NCBI RefSeq assembly: GCF_003311645.1 | Contig: NZ_QEST01000256.1 | Span: 124,001 to 188,000 of the forward strand | Direction: 5' to 3' | Source of the DNA: Streptomyces sp. PT12 | GTDB lineage: Bacteria > Actinomycetota > Actinomycetes > Streptomycetales > Streptomycetaceae | Length of the DNA stretch: 64,000 nt | Part shown: positions 19,011-27,988 of the stretch, one piece after another | Position numbering within the stretch: position 1 is the first letter of the stretch | Layout of the letters: every line of letters starts with the position of its first letter | Position numbers and translations under genes: made by a program | Notes under the pieces: generated by a model | Told to the model about the DNA's origin: nothing | What the model saw: the letters and a program-made list of their open reading frames with translations, nothing else | Databases searched by the model: none

Positions 19011-20480
19011 TTACCCCTCGTTCTCGCCTGCGAGAACGGCCTCCATCACGTCGATCGCGATCGGGGCGGCCAGGCCGCTGCCGGAGACGTCGTCACGGGC
19101 CACGCCCGCGTCCTCGACCACCACGGCCACGGCCACGGGCGAGCCGTCGTCGGTCATCGCGTAGGAGATGAACCAGGCGTAGGGGGTCTCCTCGTTGTTC
19201 TCGCCGTGCTGGGCGGTGCCGGTCTTGCCGCCGACGCGGACGCCGCCGAGGTCGCCGGTGTCGATGACGCTCTCGTCGACCATGGTCTCCATGGCGGCCT
19301 GGAGCTGCTGGGCCGTGTCCGACGACATCGGCTCGCTCATCTCCTCGGGCTCGTGCTGCTCGATGACGTTCAGGTTGGGGGCGACGAGCCGGTCCACCAT
19401 GTAGGGCTGCATGAGCGTGCCGTCGTTGGCCACGGCCGCGGCGACCATCGCCATCTGGAGGGGCGTCGCTCGGTTCGACGCCTGGCCGATGCCCGCCTGG
19501 GCGTTCTGCGGGCGGTTGTCCTCGGGGTAGGCGCTGGCGTCGGCGCGGACCGGGATGAACTGCTCTTCGTTGTAGCCGAACGCCTCGGCCATCTCGCGCA
19601 TCTCCTCGTTCCCCAGGCGGTCGCTGAGGTTGGCGAACACGCTGTTGCAGGAGAGCTGGATCGCGGTGCGGATGGTCGCGTCCTCGCACCGGCCGTCGTT
19701 CACCTGGTTCCCCAGCTCGACGTTCTCCGTCTCGGGCAGGTAGTACGGCTCGGGGCTGTCGGTCTCGGTGTCCACGTCGTCCACCAGGCCAGCCTCAAGG
19801 GCGGCGGCGGCGGTCACGACCTTGAACGTGGAGCCCGGGGGGTAGGTCTCGCGCAGCGCCCTGTTCACCAGGGGCTTGTCCTCGTCCTCGTTGAGCGCGA
19901 CCCAGGCATCCTCGTCCTCCCCGCCGTTCCCGGCGAAGGACGAGGGGTCGTAGGACGGGGTGGAGGCCATCGCCAGGATCTCGCCCGTGCGCGGGTCGAT
20001 CGCGGCCACCGCGCCCTTGGAGTCGCCAAGGCCCTCGAACGCGGCGCGCTGGGCGTCGGCGTTGAGCGTCGTCACGACGTTCCCGCCGCGCTGGTCCTCG
20101 CCGGTGAACATGTCGACCGTGTTGTTGAAGAAGAGGCGGTCGTCGTCGCCGGTGAGGATCGAGTCGTTCAGGTGCTCGAGCTGGGTCGTGCCGAACGCCT
20201 GCGAGGAGTACCCGGTGACCGGGGCCCACATCGGCCCGTCGACCCAGGTGCGCTGGTACCGGAAGTCGGAGTCCTCCGTCTCCTCGGAGCCGGTGATGGG
20301 CTCGCCGTCCACGATGATGTCGCCGCGGGGGTTGGCGTACCGCTCGATGTTCACCCGGCGGTTGTGCTCGTCGTTCTGGAGGTCGTCGGCCTGGACGAAC
20401 TGCACCCAGTTCACCCGGAGGAGCAGGGCCAGGACGAGCAGGCCGCAGAAGACCGCCACCCGGCGCATCGGCTTGTTCAT
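19011..20480 (-). CDS. pbpA: Penicillin-binding protein 2 (peptidoglycan transpeptidase)
   Basis: This 489-aa class B PBP crosslinks peptidoglycan with the neighbouring SEDS glycosyltransferase. A short cytoplasmic start and one membrane helix (VAVFCGLLVLALLLRVNWV, residues 8-26) precede the dimerization region. The transpeptidase domain has SxxK as STFK (Ser217, Lys220), SxN as SCN (Ser277) and KTG as KTGTAQ (Lys419). All catalytic motifs are intact. The ATG overlaps the rodA stop by four bases (ATGA), so the pair is translationally coupled. It is equivalent to mycobacterial PbpA. Confidence 0.97.
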   Translation of the reverse strand: MNKPMRRVAVFCGLLVLALLLRVNWVQFVQADDLQNDEHNRRVNIERYANPRGDIIVDGEPITGSEETEDSDFRYQRTWVDGPMWAPVTGYSSQAFGTTQLEHLNDSILTGDDDRLFFNNTVDMFTGEDQRGGNVVTTLNADAQRAAFEGLGDSKGAVAAIDPRTGEILAMASTPSYDPSSFAGNGGEDEDAWVALNEDEDKPLVNRALRETYPPGSTFKVVTAAAALEAGLVDDVDTETDSPEPYYLPETENVELGNQVNDGRCEDATIRTAIQLSCNSVFANLSDRLGNEEMREMAEAFGYNEEQFIPVRADASAYPEDNRPQNAQAGIGQASNRATPLQMAMVAAAVANDGTLMQPYMVDRLVAPNLNVIEQHEPEEMSEPMSSDTAQQLQAAMETMVDESVIDTGDLGGVRVGGKTGTAQHGENNEETPYAWFISYAMTDDGSPVAVAVVVEDAGVARDDVSGSGLAAPIAIDVMEAVLAGENEG

Positions 20481-21874
20481 ACGCGGACCACCTGAGTCTG
20501 TTCTGCGTCGGGGGACGGTGCGGGCGCGGGCGCGGGCCTGCGAGCAGTGTCGCTGATGCGCAGTAGGAGCGCGATAAGGGCCCAGTTCGCGATGACGGAC
20601 GAACCACCCTGCGCGAGGAACGGCATCGTCATGCCGGTCAGCGGGATGAGGCCCGTGACGCCGCCGGCGACCACGAAGACCTGGATGGCGAAGATGCCGG
20701 ACAGGCCGACCGCGAGCAGCTTGCCGAACGGGTCGCGCGCGGCGAGCGCGGTGCGCATGCCGCGCTCGATCAGCAGGGCGTACAGGAGGATGACGGCCAT
20801 CAGCCCGGCCAGGCCCAGCTCCTCGCCGACGGTGGCCAGGATGTAGTCGCTCTTGGCCGCGATGCCGCCGATGAGCCGGGAGTACCCCTGGCCGAGTCCC
20901 GAGCCGAACAGGCCGCCCGAGCCGAACGCGTACATGGACTGCGCGGTCTCGGTGACGCCGCCGTTCTCCAGGGCGAGGGGGTTGAGCCAGTTGTCCACGC
21001 GCTGTCCGACGTGGGCGTTGGTGCTGGCGACGAACACCGCGCCGCTCGCGGAGAGCAGCAGGCCGAAGATGATCCAGCTGGTGCGCTCGGTGGCGACGTA
21101 GAGCATCACGACGAAGATGCCGAAGAACAGCAGCGAGGTGCCCAGGTCGGTCTCGAAGATGAGGATCATCAGACTGATCGCCCAGATGACCAGGATGGGC
21201 CCGAGGTCGCGCCCCCGGGGCAGGTAGACGCCCATCACGCGGCGGCTGGCCAGGGCGAGGGCGTCGCGCTTGACCATCAGGTACCCGGCGAAGAACACCG
21301 CGATGACGATCTTGGCGAACTCGCCGGGCTGGAGGGAGCCGACGCCGGGGATCTGCACCCAGATCCTGGCGCCGTTGACCGATTCGCCGATGAAGATGGG
21401 GGAGGCGAGCAGGATCAGTGCGACGACCATCGAGATATAGGTGTAACGCTGGAGGATCCGGTGGTCCTTGAGGAAGATCAGCACGGCGAGGAAGAGCGCG
21501 ACGCCCACGGTGGACCAGATCAGCTGGTCCGCGGCCATCGGGCCGCCGAGTGCGGGGGTGGTGATCTCCGGCTCCTGGTCGAGGCGCCAGATCAGCACGA
21601 GGCCGAGGCCGTTGAGCAGGGTCGCGATCGGCAGCATCAACGGGTCGGCGTACGGCGCCCAGCGGCGGACCACGAGGTGCGCGGCGCCCGCCATCAGGCC
21701 GAGCCCGAGCCCGTAGCCGAGCATGCCCGCGGGGATCTCCTCGTCCTTGGCGAGCCCGACGTTGGCATAGGCGAGGATCGGGATAACCACGGCGAACACG
21801 AGCATCGCCAGCTCGGTGTTCCGGCGGCTCGGGAGCCCTCCGGTGGAGACGGTGGTGGTGCTGGTGCTGCTCAT
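20477..21874 (-). CDS. rodA: SEDS peptidoglycan glycosyltransferase (FtsW/RodA family)
   Basis: This 465-aa protein has about 12 membrane helices and polymerizes lipid II glycan strands in partnership with the class B PBP encoded next. SEDS motifs are visible: VNGARIWVQIPGVGSLQPGE (the catalytic loop region), FETDLGTSLLFFG, and FVVAGGVTGLIPLTGMTMPF near the C-terminus. A Pro/Ala-rich cytoplasmic tail follows. It starts 49 bases after the pstP stop. Confidence 0.95.
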   Translation of the reverse strand: MSSTSTTTVSTGGLPSRRNTELAMLVFAVVIPILAYANVGLAKDEEIPAGMLGYGLGLGLMAGAAHLVVRRWAPYADPLMLPIATLLNGLGLVLIWRLDQEPEITTPALGGPMAADQLIWSTVGVALFLAVLIFLKDHRILQRYTYISMVVALILLASPIFIGESVNGARIWVQIPGVGSLQPGEFAKIVIAVFFAGYLMVKRDALALASRRVMGVYLPRGRDLGPILVIWAISLMILIFETDLGTSLLFFGIFVVMLYVATERTSWIIFGLLLSASGAVFVASTNAHVGQRVDNWLNPLALENGGVTETAQSMYAFGSGGLFGSGLGQGYSRLIGGIAAKSDYILATVGEELGLAGLMAVILLYALLIERGMRTALAARDPFGKLLAVGLSGIFAIQVFVVAGGVTGLIPLTGMTMPFLAQGGSSVIANWALIALLLRISDTARRPAPAPAPSPDAEQTQVVRV

Positions 21875-21923
21875 ATCCGGGTCTCTGCTCGCTGCTGGGC
21901 TGGTCAGGGGCGGGCGCGGCGCG

Positions 21924-23399
21924 TCACGTCGCGCACTGCTGGGCCAACTCCTTCTGCCGGTCCGTCATGGGCGGGACGTCGGCGTTGCCGCCGTCCCCTT
22001 CGGCGGGCGGCTCGTTCTCCTGGCCCTGCTCCTGCCCCTCCTCGAGCGGAGGGGCGTCGGGCATGTTCTCGGTGGGATCGGGCTCCGGCTGCTCGGGGGC
22101 CTCGCGCTGGCTGGCGAGCAGCTCGCACGCCTCGGCCTGCTCGGCCAGGTCCCTGATGCGGGTCTCGGCCTCGTCCCGGCTGCCCGCGGAGATCGTGCCC
22201 TCGACCTGGGAGCGCTGGTAGGCGGGCAGGTACTCGAGGGGGATCTCGGGGTGGTCGCGCTCGACGCTGCTCAGGCTCAGCGGGCCGAGGTCCTGGCTGA
22301 CGCCCTGGTAGAGCGCGACATGGTCGCCGTTGGCCGCGACGTAGTACTGCGTCTGCGTCCAGCGGTACCCGGCGTAGAGGCCGCCGCCCACGACGGCGAG
22401 GGCCAGCACGACGAGGGCGGTCCGCTTCAGGCCGCGGTGGCGCGGGGCAGGGCGCTGGACGTACTCGCCGTCGGCGAACGAGCCGAAGACGCCGGTGGGC
22501 GGGCCCGCGACGCCGGGCGCGGGGCCGCCGGGGGCCGGGGGGCGGCCCAGCTCGGCGGCGCGGGACGCGGGCGTCTCGGGGGTGTTGCCGAAGCGCTGGT
22601 TCTGCGGCTCGGCGACCGCGCCGACGACCTGGGGCGCGTCGTAGAGCTGGCGGGCGAGGGTGTCGCCCTCCTGCGTGTCCACGTCGAGGACGTCGGCGAC
22701 GATGCACGTGATGTTGTCGGGGCCGCCGCCGCGCAGGGCCAGCTCGATCAGCTCGCGAACGGTGTCGTCGGGGGCGGCGAACGCGCCGAGCGTGTCGCGC
22801 AGGGTGTCCTGGCTGACCACGCCGGACAGGCCGTCGGAGCACAGGAGGTAGCGGTCGCCCGCGCGGACCTCGCGGATGGAGAGGTCGGCGTCGATGTGGT
22901 CGGCGCTGCCGAGCGCCCGCATCAGCAGCGAGCGCTGCGGGTGGGTGGTGGCCTCCTCCTCGGTGATCCTGCCCTCGTCGACCAGGCGCTGCACCCACGT
23001 GTGGTCCTGGGTGATCTGGCTCAGCTCGCCGCCGCGCAGCAGATACGCGCGGGAGTCGCCGACGTGCACGAGGCCGAGGCGCTGGCCGGTCCAGAGCAGG
23101 GCGGTCAGCGTCGTTCCCATGCCGTCGAGGCGCGGGTCGTCCGCGACCATCGTGCGGAGCTTCTCGTTGGCCTGCTGGACGGAGCTGTCGAGGGAGGTGA
23201 GGACGTCGGAGCCCGGGATGTCGTCGTCGAGCTGGACGAGGGTGGAGATGACCTCGGAGCTGGCCACCTCGCCCGCGGCCTGGCCACCCATGCCGTCCGC
23301 GATGGCGAGCAGCCGTGGACCGGCGTAGCCCGAGTCCTCGTTGTGGTCGCGGATCATGCCGGTGTGGGATCCCGCGGCGAATCTCAGTGTCAGGCTCAT
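21924..23399 (-). CDS. pstP: PP2C-family Ser/Thr phosphatase PstP
   Basis: This protein of about 491 aa reverses PknB-type phosphorylation. The PP2C domain (residues 1-240) has GMIRDHNEDSGY, the metal-binding ADGMGGQAAGE (Asp35), LVHVGDSRAY, LLCSDGLSG and GGGPDNITCIV. A juxtamembrane region, one helix (about 316-338, LVVLALAVVGGGLYAGYRW) and an extracellular domain of about 150 residues follow. The protein ends in an acidic Gln/Glu/Pro-rich region and a Cys near the C-terminus. The ATG at 23399 begins MSLTLRFAAGSH. A GTG at 23414 would add five residues but has GGAGG abutting it. Confidence 0.95.
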   Translation of the reverse strand: MSLTLRFAAGSHTGMIRDHNEDSGYAGPRLLAIADGMGGQAAGEVASSEVISTLVQLDDDIPGSDVLTSLDSSVQQANEKLRTMVADDPRLDGMGTTLTALLWTGQRLGLVHVGDSRAYLLRGGELSQITQDHTWVQRLVDEGRITEEEATTHPQRSLLMRALGSADHIDADLSIREVRAGDRYLLCSDGLSGVVSQDTLRDTLGAFAAPDDTVRELIELALRGGGPDNITCIVADVLDVDTQEGDTLARQLYDAPQVVGAVAEPQNQRFGNTPETPASRAAELGRPPAPGGPAPGVAGPPTGVFGSFADGEYVQRPAPRHRGLKRTALVVLALAVVGGGLYAGYRWTQTQYYVAANGDHVALYQGVSQDLGPLSLSSVERDHPEIPLEYLPAYQRSQVEGTISAGSRDEAETRIRDLAEQAEACELLASQREAPEQPEPDPTENMPDAPPLEEGQEQGQENEPPAEGDGGNADVPPMTDRQKELAQQCAT

Positions 23400-23439
23400 G
23401 CGCGCCTCGCCCACCCTCCGGTCGTCATAGTGGTCGGCC

Positions 23440-23934
23440 CTACTTCCGCAGCTCGATGACCGTCTTGCCGATGCGGATCGGCGTGCCGGGCGCGATGGGG
23501 ACCGGGGTGGTCAGCCGCCCGCGGTCCACGTAGGTGCCGTTGGTCGAACCGAGGTCCTCGACGATCCACTGGCCGTCGCGGTCGGGGTAGATCCGCGCGT
23601 GACGGCCCGAGGCGTAGTCGTCGTCCAGCACGATGGTCGAGTCGTGTGCCCGGCCGAGCGTAATGGTCTGGCCCTGGAGGGCGACAGTGGTACCGGCGAG
23701 GGAACCTTCGGTGATCACGAGCTTGGTGGGTGCGCCGCGGCGCTGGCGGCCGCGGGGCGCGGGCTGCTGCGGGCGGCGCTGCTGCGGCGCCTGGTCGGGC
23801 CGCCTGGCCGCGGCGCGCTGGGTGACGCGGGTGCCGAACAGGTCGCTGCGGATCACCTGGACGGCCACGATGACGAACAGCCACAGGACGGCCAGGAACC
23901 CCAGCCTCATGACCGTCAGGGTCAGCTCTGACAT
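23440..23934 (-). CDS. fhaB: FHA-domain membrane protein FhaB (FipA)
   Basis: This 164-aa protein has one N-terminal membrane helix (residues 9-28, RLGFLAVLWLFVIVAVQVI), an Arg/Gln/Pro-rich linker and a C-terminal FHA domain. The FHA signature is ITLGRAHDSTIVLDDDYASG, RHARI and DLGSTNGTYVD, which binds phosphothreonine. In mycobacteria FipA is a PknA/PknB substrate that links to division proteins. Here it sits between fhaA (10 bases) and pstP (40 bases) in the same operon. Confidence 0.95.
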   Translation of the reverse strand: MSELTLTVMRLGFLAVLWLFVIVAVQVIRSDLFGTRVTQRAAARRPDQAPQQRRPQQPAPRGRQRRGAPTKLVITEGSLAGTTVALQGQTITLGRAHDSTIVLDDDYASGRHARIYPDRDGQWIVEDLGSTNGTYVDRGRLTTPVPIAPGTPIRIGKTVIELRK

Positions 23935-23944
23935 TGCCCCCCGC

Positions 23945-24790
23945 TTACCCTTCGGCTTGCCGGTAGATGACTGTGGTGCTGCCCACGACGATCCGTGAGC
24001 CGTCGCGGAGCGTAGCGCGTTTGGTGTGCTGCCCGTCCACCACGATGCCGTTCGTGGAGCCGAGGTCGCGCACGGTCGCGGGGTCCGTGGCCTGGATCTC
24101 GCAGTGCCGCCGCGAGACGCCGGGGTCGTCGATGCGCACGTCGGCCTCGGTGGAACGCCCGATGACCAGGCTCGGACGCGACATCTGGTGGCGCGTGCCG
24201 TTGATCTCGACCCAGCGGCGGACGTGTCCGAACGCGGGCTGGCCGTGGCCGCCGAAGGGCGCGGCGCCGCCGGGGGGGCGGGGCGGGGCGTTCGGCGGGA
24301 GGGGAGGGGCGCCCGCGGGCCGCGCGGGCGATGGCGCGCTCGGCGGGAAGCCGCCGGGGGGCGAGGGGGCGCCGTAGGGCTGGCCCGCGCCGTATCCCTG
24401 CTGGCCCGCCGAGGTCGAGGCGGCGAGGGTGCGGCTGCGCACGCGGTAGAGGCCGGTGTCGAGGGACTCGGACTTCTCCAGGTGGACCTTGATGTCGCCC
24501 ATGAACGTGTAGCGCTGCTGCTTGGCGTACTCCCTGACCATCCCTGCCAGCTCGTCGCCGAGCTGCCCGGCGTAGGGCGCGAGGCGCTGGTAGTCGCCGG
24601 CGCTCAGCTCGACGATGAAGTCGTTGGGGACGACGGTCCGTTCGCGGTTCCAGATGGTGGCGTTGTTGTCGCACTCCCGCTGGAGCGCGCCGGCGATCTC
24701 GACCGGCTGCACCTCGGACTTGAAGACTTTGGCGAAGGTGCCGTTGACGAGGCCCTCCAGCCGCTGCTCGAAGCGCTTCAGTACTCCCAT
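23945..24790 (-). CDS. fhaA: FHA-domain protein FhaA (DUF3662 plus FHA)
   Basis: This 281-aa protein is first in the operon. The N-terminal DUF3662 domain (about 1-125) begins MGVLKRFEQRLEGLVNG. A Pro/Gly-rich linker of about 60 residues follows. The C-terminal FHA domain (about 190-281) has LVIGRSTEADVRIDDPGVSR, RHCEI and DLGSTNGIVVDG. In mycobacteria FhaA binds phosphorylated PknB substrates such as the MviN pseudokinase region and influences lipid II flipping. The ATG at 24790 is preceded by AAGGAGG at 5 bases; a GTG six bases upstream is less well placed. Inverted repeats in the leader suggest regulation. Confidence 0.95.
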   Translation of the reverse strand: MGVLKRFEQRLEGLVNGTFAKVFKSEVQPVEIAGALQRECDNNATIWNRERTVVPNDFIVELSAGDYQRLAPYAGQLGDELAGMVREYAKQQRYTFMGDIKVHLEKSESLDTGLYRVRSRTLAASTSAGQQGYGAGQPYGAPSPPGGFPPSAPSPARPAGAPPLPPNAPPRPPGGAAPFGGHGQPAFGHVRRWVEINGTRHQMSRPSLVIGRSTEADVRIDDPGVSRRHCEIQATDPATVRDLGSTNGIVVDGQHTKRATLRDGSRIVVGSTTVIYRQAEG

Positions 24791-24841
24791 GTGCACCTCC
24801 TTCTCCGGTGGTCCGGCGCGCGGCTGAAGTGGTAAGGCTTA

Positions 24842-24870
24842 CTGATCGTATCCACGCGCGAGACGATCAG
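24842..24870. promoter_or_regulatory. Inverted repeat upstream of the fhaA operon
   Basis: CTGATCGT (24842-24849) and ACGATCAG (24863-24870) are perfect 8-bp arms separated by 13 bases, about 50 bases upstream of the fhaA start. A shorter GTAAG/CTTAC symmetry lies just inside it near 24832. This is a candidate operator or promoter element for the whole cell-wall operon. It is a pattern call only. Confidence 0.4.
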
Positions 24871-25018
24871 GTGGTTCCCGTCCAGGCACCGGTCTCCCCC
24901 CGGATCGTAAGGGGGGAGCATGAAACAGTGTCGCGCATCTGGGGAGGGAATGCGGAGGGGCTGGGGGGAGCGGACAGGGGGCCCGCAAAGGCGGGTGAGG
25001 GCACCACCGCGCGCGTGT

Positions 25019-25024
25019 TAGCCT
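25019..25024 (+). promoter_or_regulatory. Possible -10 element of tRNA-Leu
   Basis: TAGCCT, identical to the element ahead of tRNA-Ile, lies 61 bases upstream of tRNA-Leu. A weak -35-like TGAGGG lies 17 bases further upstream. Confidence is low. Confidence 0.3.
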
Positions 25025-25085
25025 TCTGGATGTCGGCAGCCGCCCCGGCCCCACGGGCCAGGGACAGGCGCTCGGCGGTGCACAG

Positions 25086-25169
25086 GCGCGGGTGGCGGAA
25101 TAGGCAGACGCGCTGGATTCAGGTTCCAGTGCCCGAAAGGGCGTGGGGGTTCAACTCCCCCCTCGCGCA
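25086..25169 (+). tRNA. tRNA-Leu (anticodon CAG)
   Basis: This is an 84-nt class II tRNA with a long variable arm (GTGCCCGAAAGGGCGT). The acceptor stem pairs GCGCGGG (25086-25092) with CTCGCGC (25162-25168, one G-T pair), and the discriminator is A25169. The anticodon loop TTCAGGT holds CAG at 25120-25122. The T-arm reads GGGGGTTCAACTCCCCC. The 3' CCA is not encoded. The exopolysaccharide cluster begins 214 bases downstream; tRNA genes are common insertion points, but no integrase is seen here. Confidence 0.97.
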
Positions 25170-25382
25170 CCGAGAGACGGCGATGAGCGGGTCTCCCCGG
25201 TAGGTAATGGCCTCCGGCGGGGCCCGCTTTAGCGTGTTGGGGCACCCTTGTGACGTTCATCGCATTGATCCGTAAATCGCAGAATGGCTTTTTGTGCCCG
25301 GTGCGTGCGCGTTTGCGTGATTTCCGATTTGTTTTCTGTCATGGTTTTCTCCGCCTGCCAGAAGCGGCCTGAAGGGTGAGTC
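25170..25382 (+). promoter_or_regulatory. AT-richer leader of the exopolysaccharide cluster
   Basis: This 213-base gap holds no gene. Bases 25250-25350 are markedly richer in A and T than anything nearby (for example GGCTTTTTGTGCC and GATTTCCGATTTGTTTTC). It presumably holds the cluster promoter, but I see no convincing -35/-10 pair. The runs of T near 25288 could also end transcription from the tRNA. Confidence 0.4.
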
Positions 25383-26579
25383 ATGCGCTCTGACCTGCGG
25401 CGACGCGTGCCGAAAACCGTAATGCACCTGGTCCAGCCGGTCGATGGGGGCGTGGCCAGGGTGGTGACCGATCTTGTGCGCGCGCAGACCACGAACGGAA
25501 TGCGCGCTGTCGTCGCGTGCCCCTCGGGCGGCTGGCTCGAACGTGCCGCGGCCGCGGCCGGTGCCGAGGTGCGGCTGTGGCTCGCCGAGCGCGGGCCAGG
25601 GCTCAACCTCCCCTGGGAGGCGGCCTGCGCCGCCCGCGTCATCCGCCGCGCGCGCCCCGACGTGGTGCACCTGCACAGCGCCAAGGCCGGTCTCGCCGGG
25701 CGCCTTGCGCTGCGCGGGCGGCTGCCCACCGTCTTCCAGCCGCACGCCTGGTCGTTCGAGGCGGTGGGGCAGCCTGGCGACCGGCTGGCGGCGGGGTGGG
25801 AGCGGTTCGGGGCGCGGTGGGCGCACCGCGTGCTGTGCGTCAGCGAGGCGGAGCGGGCGCGCGGCGAGCGGGCCGGGGTCGCGGCGCGCTGGGCGGTGAT
25901 CCCCAACGGCGTTGATCTGGAACGTTTTTCACCGGCCGGGGGCGTGGCGAGGCGGCAGGCGCGCGCCGCGCTCGCGGCCGTGCACGCCCTGCCGCAGCGG
26001 GCGCCGCTCGTGGTGTGCGTGGGGCGGCTGTGCCACCAGAAGGGCCAGGACACCCTGCTGCGGGCCTGGCCCTGGGTGACCGCGCGGCTGCCGGAGGCGC
26101 GCCTCGCGCTGGTGGGCGAGGGGCCCGAGGGCAACGCGCTGCGGTCCGCGGCCCCGCCGAGCGCGCTGTTCGCGGGGCACTCCGACGACATCAAGCCCTG
26201 GTACGCGGCGGCGGACGTCGTCGTGCTGCCGTCCCGCTGGGAGGGCATGGCGCTCGCGCCGCTCGAGGCGATGGCCGCGGGGCGGCCCGTCGTGCTGACG
26301 GACGTCGGCGGGGCGCGCGAGACGCTGCCGCCTGGCCACGCGCCGCACTGCCTGGTGCCGCCCGACGACCCGGCCGCGCTCGGCGCCGCGCTCGCCGCGC
26401 TGCTCGGGGACGCCGAGCGGTGCCGGGTGCTTGGCGAGCAGGCGGCGGCGCACGCGCGGGGCGCCCACGACGTGCGCCGGGCGGCCGACGCCTGCGGGCG
26501 GCTGTACCTGGAACTGCTGAACGGCGAGGACCCGGGCCCCGAGGCGGCCCCCGAGGCGAGGGAGTTCAGCGCGCCATGA
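25383..26579 (+). CDS. GT4 family glycosyltransferase
   Basis: This 398-aa GT-B enzyme transfers a sugar from a nucleotide donor to a lipid-linked acceptor at the inner face of the membrane. The N-terminal acceptor domain includes HLVQPVDGGVARVV and DVVHLHSAKAGLAGRL. The C-terminal donor domain has PNGVDLERF, VCVGRLCHQKGQD, and the E-x7-E motif EGMALAPLE. The last part is PVVLTDVGGARE. It is the first gene of a seven-gene run and overlaps the next gene by four bases (ATGA). GAAGGGTGAG precedes the ATG. Donor and linkage cannot be read from sequence. Confidence 0.9.
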   Translation: MRSDLRRRVPKTVMHLVQPVDGGVARVVTDLVRAQTTNGMRAVVACPSGGWLERAAAAAGAEVRLWLAERGPGLNLPWEAACAARVIRRARPDVVHLHSAKAGLAGRLALRGRLPTVFQPHAWSFEAVGQPGDRLAAGWERFGARWAHRVLCVSEAERARGERAGVAARWAVIPNGVDLERFSPAGGVARRQARAALAAVHALPQRAPLVVCVGRLCHQKGQDTLLRAWPWVTARLPEARLALVGEGPEGNALRSAAPPSALFAGHSDDIKPWYAAADVVVLPSRWEGMALAPLEAMAAGRPVVLTDVGGARETLPPGHAPHCLVPPDDPAALGAALAALLGDAERCRVLGEQAAAHARGAHDVRRAADACGRLYLELLNGEDPGPEAAPEAREFSAP

Positions 26580-27988
26580 CGGCCGAACGTGGGATGGTGC
26601 TGGCCCCGCCCGCGGGGATCGGGGTGGTCGCGCCGCGCTCTCCGGCGCGGGGCGGCGCGCGGCCCGGGACATGGCGGGCGTGGCGTGCGCGCGGGCGTGG
26701 GGCGGGGGCGCTCGCGCCGGTGTGCGCGGATGTGGCGGCCGCCGCCGCGGTTGCGGGGCCGCACGGGGCGGCGGGGCTGATCGTCCTCGCGGCGCTGCTC
26801 GCCCTGCACACGGCAGGGGGCCTCTACCAGCGGGGCGCCGTGCCGTTGACCGGGGCGCTCGACGAGCTGCCGCGGCTGCTCGGGCACACCGCCGTCGCCT
26901 GGTGCGTGGCCGCGGCGCTCGCGCCAGGGGCGCGCCCCGGCGTGGCCGCGCTCGTGGGCCTGGTGGCGGCCCAGACGGTCCTCGCGGGGGCGGCGCGCGG
27001 GCTGGTGCACCGGGCCGGGCGGCGGGCGGCGCTGCGGCGGCCGAGGCCCGCCCTCGTGGTGGGAACGGGCCCCGCGGGGGAGCGGGTGGCGGCCGTGCTG
27101 GCCCAGCACCCGGAGTACGGCATGCGGCCCGTGGGCCTCGTAGGGCCTGTGCCGCGGCGGCTGCCGGAGATCGCGCCGCTGCCCGTGGTCACCTCGCACC
27201 GGGACGTCACGCGGGCGATCGTCAGATACGCCGTGCGGGACGCGGTGTTCGCGGGGGCGCCCGACGAGGCGCTGGTCCGGCTGTTCTGGTCGCGCGGGTG
27301 CGCGGTCTGGCTCGTGGCGGCCGACCCCGCGGACGCGGCGGGGGCGACGGGGCACCTGTGGGGGTTCGGCTGCCGCCGCCTCGACCCGCCGAAGCGGCGG
27401 GGGCGGCGCGGGGCGCGGCGGGGCAAGCGCGCGCTCGACGTGGTGCTCGCGTGTGGCGCGCTCGCCGCGGCCGCGCCGGTGCTCGCGCTGTGCGCGCTGG
27501 CCGTCAGGGTCGCGGACGGGCCAGGGGTGATCTTCCGTCAGGAGCGCGTGGGCGAGGACGGGCGGCCCTTCACCATGTACAAGTTCCGCACGCTGCGGCC
27601 CGCGGACGAGCGCGAGGCGGCGACGCGGTGGAGCGTCGCGGGCGACCGCGCGATGTCGCGCGTGGGGCGGCTGCTGCGGCGCAGCGGCCTCGACGAGCTG
27701 CCGCAGCTGTGGAACGTCCTGCGCGGCGACATGAGCCTGGTGGGCCCCCGGCCCGAGCGCCCGCACTTCGTCGAGCGGTTCACGGCCCTGTACCCGGGCT
27801 ATGCGGACCGGCACAGGATGCCCGTGGGGCTCACCGGGCTCGCGCAGGTCAGCGGGCTGCGCGGGGACACGTCGATCGAGGACAGGACGCGGTTCGACAA
27901 CCTCTACATCGAGACGTGGTCGCTCTGGCAGGACGTGCGGATCATGCTGCGCACGACGGCCGTGTGCCTGCGGCTCGGGGGCAGCTGA
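26576..27988 (+). CDS. Polyprenyl glycosylphosphotransferase (priming sugar transferase)
   Basis: This 470-aa membrane enzyme starts exopolysaccharide repeat units by moving a sugar-1-phosphate onto undecaprenyl phosphate. The N-terminal half has several hydrophobic segments and a Rossmann-like VVGTGPAGERVAAVL. The C-terminal bacterial sugar transferase domain includes KRALDVVLACGALA, FRQERVGEDGRPFTMYKFRT, GLDELPQLWNVLRGDMSLVG, PRPE and PVGLTGLAQVSG. This is the WbaP/CpsE-type layout. The start overlaps the previous stop, and the stop overlaps the next ATG, so the genes are coupled. The sugar is unknown. Confidence 0.93.
   Translation: MTAERGMVLAPPAGIGVVAPRSPARGGARPGTWRAWRARGRGAGALAPVCADVAAAAAVAGPHGAAGLIVLAALLALHTAGGLYQRGAVPLTGALDELPRLLGHTAVAWCVAAALAPGARPGVAALVGLVAAQTVLAGAARGLVHRAGRRAALRRPRPALVVGTGPAGERVAAVLAQHPEYGMRPVGLVGPVPRRLPEIAPLPVVTSHRDVTRAIVRYAVRDAVFAGAPDEALVRLFWSRGCAVWLVAADPADAAGATGHLWGFGCRRLDPPKRRGRRGARRGKRALDVVLACGALAAAAPVLALCALAVRVADGPGVIFRQERVGEDGRPFTMYKFRTLRPADEREAATRWSVAGDRAMSRVGRLLRRSGLDELPQLWNVLRGDMSLVGPRPERPHFVERFTALYPGYADRHRMPVGLTGLAQVSGLRGDTSIEDRTRFDNLYIETWSLWQDVRIMLRTTAVCLRLGGS

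Noticed and set aside
21816-23459. 547-codon plus-strand open frame over pstP
   Set aside because: It is antisense to the intact PP2C domain and repeats low-complexity VAVG/DGRD strings typical of shadows.
25229-27814. 861-codon minus-strand open frame over the first exopolysaccharide genes
   Set aside because: It is antisense to an unambiguous glycosyltransferase and sugar transferase, and its composition is low-complexity Arg/Pro/Ala.
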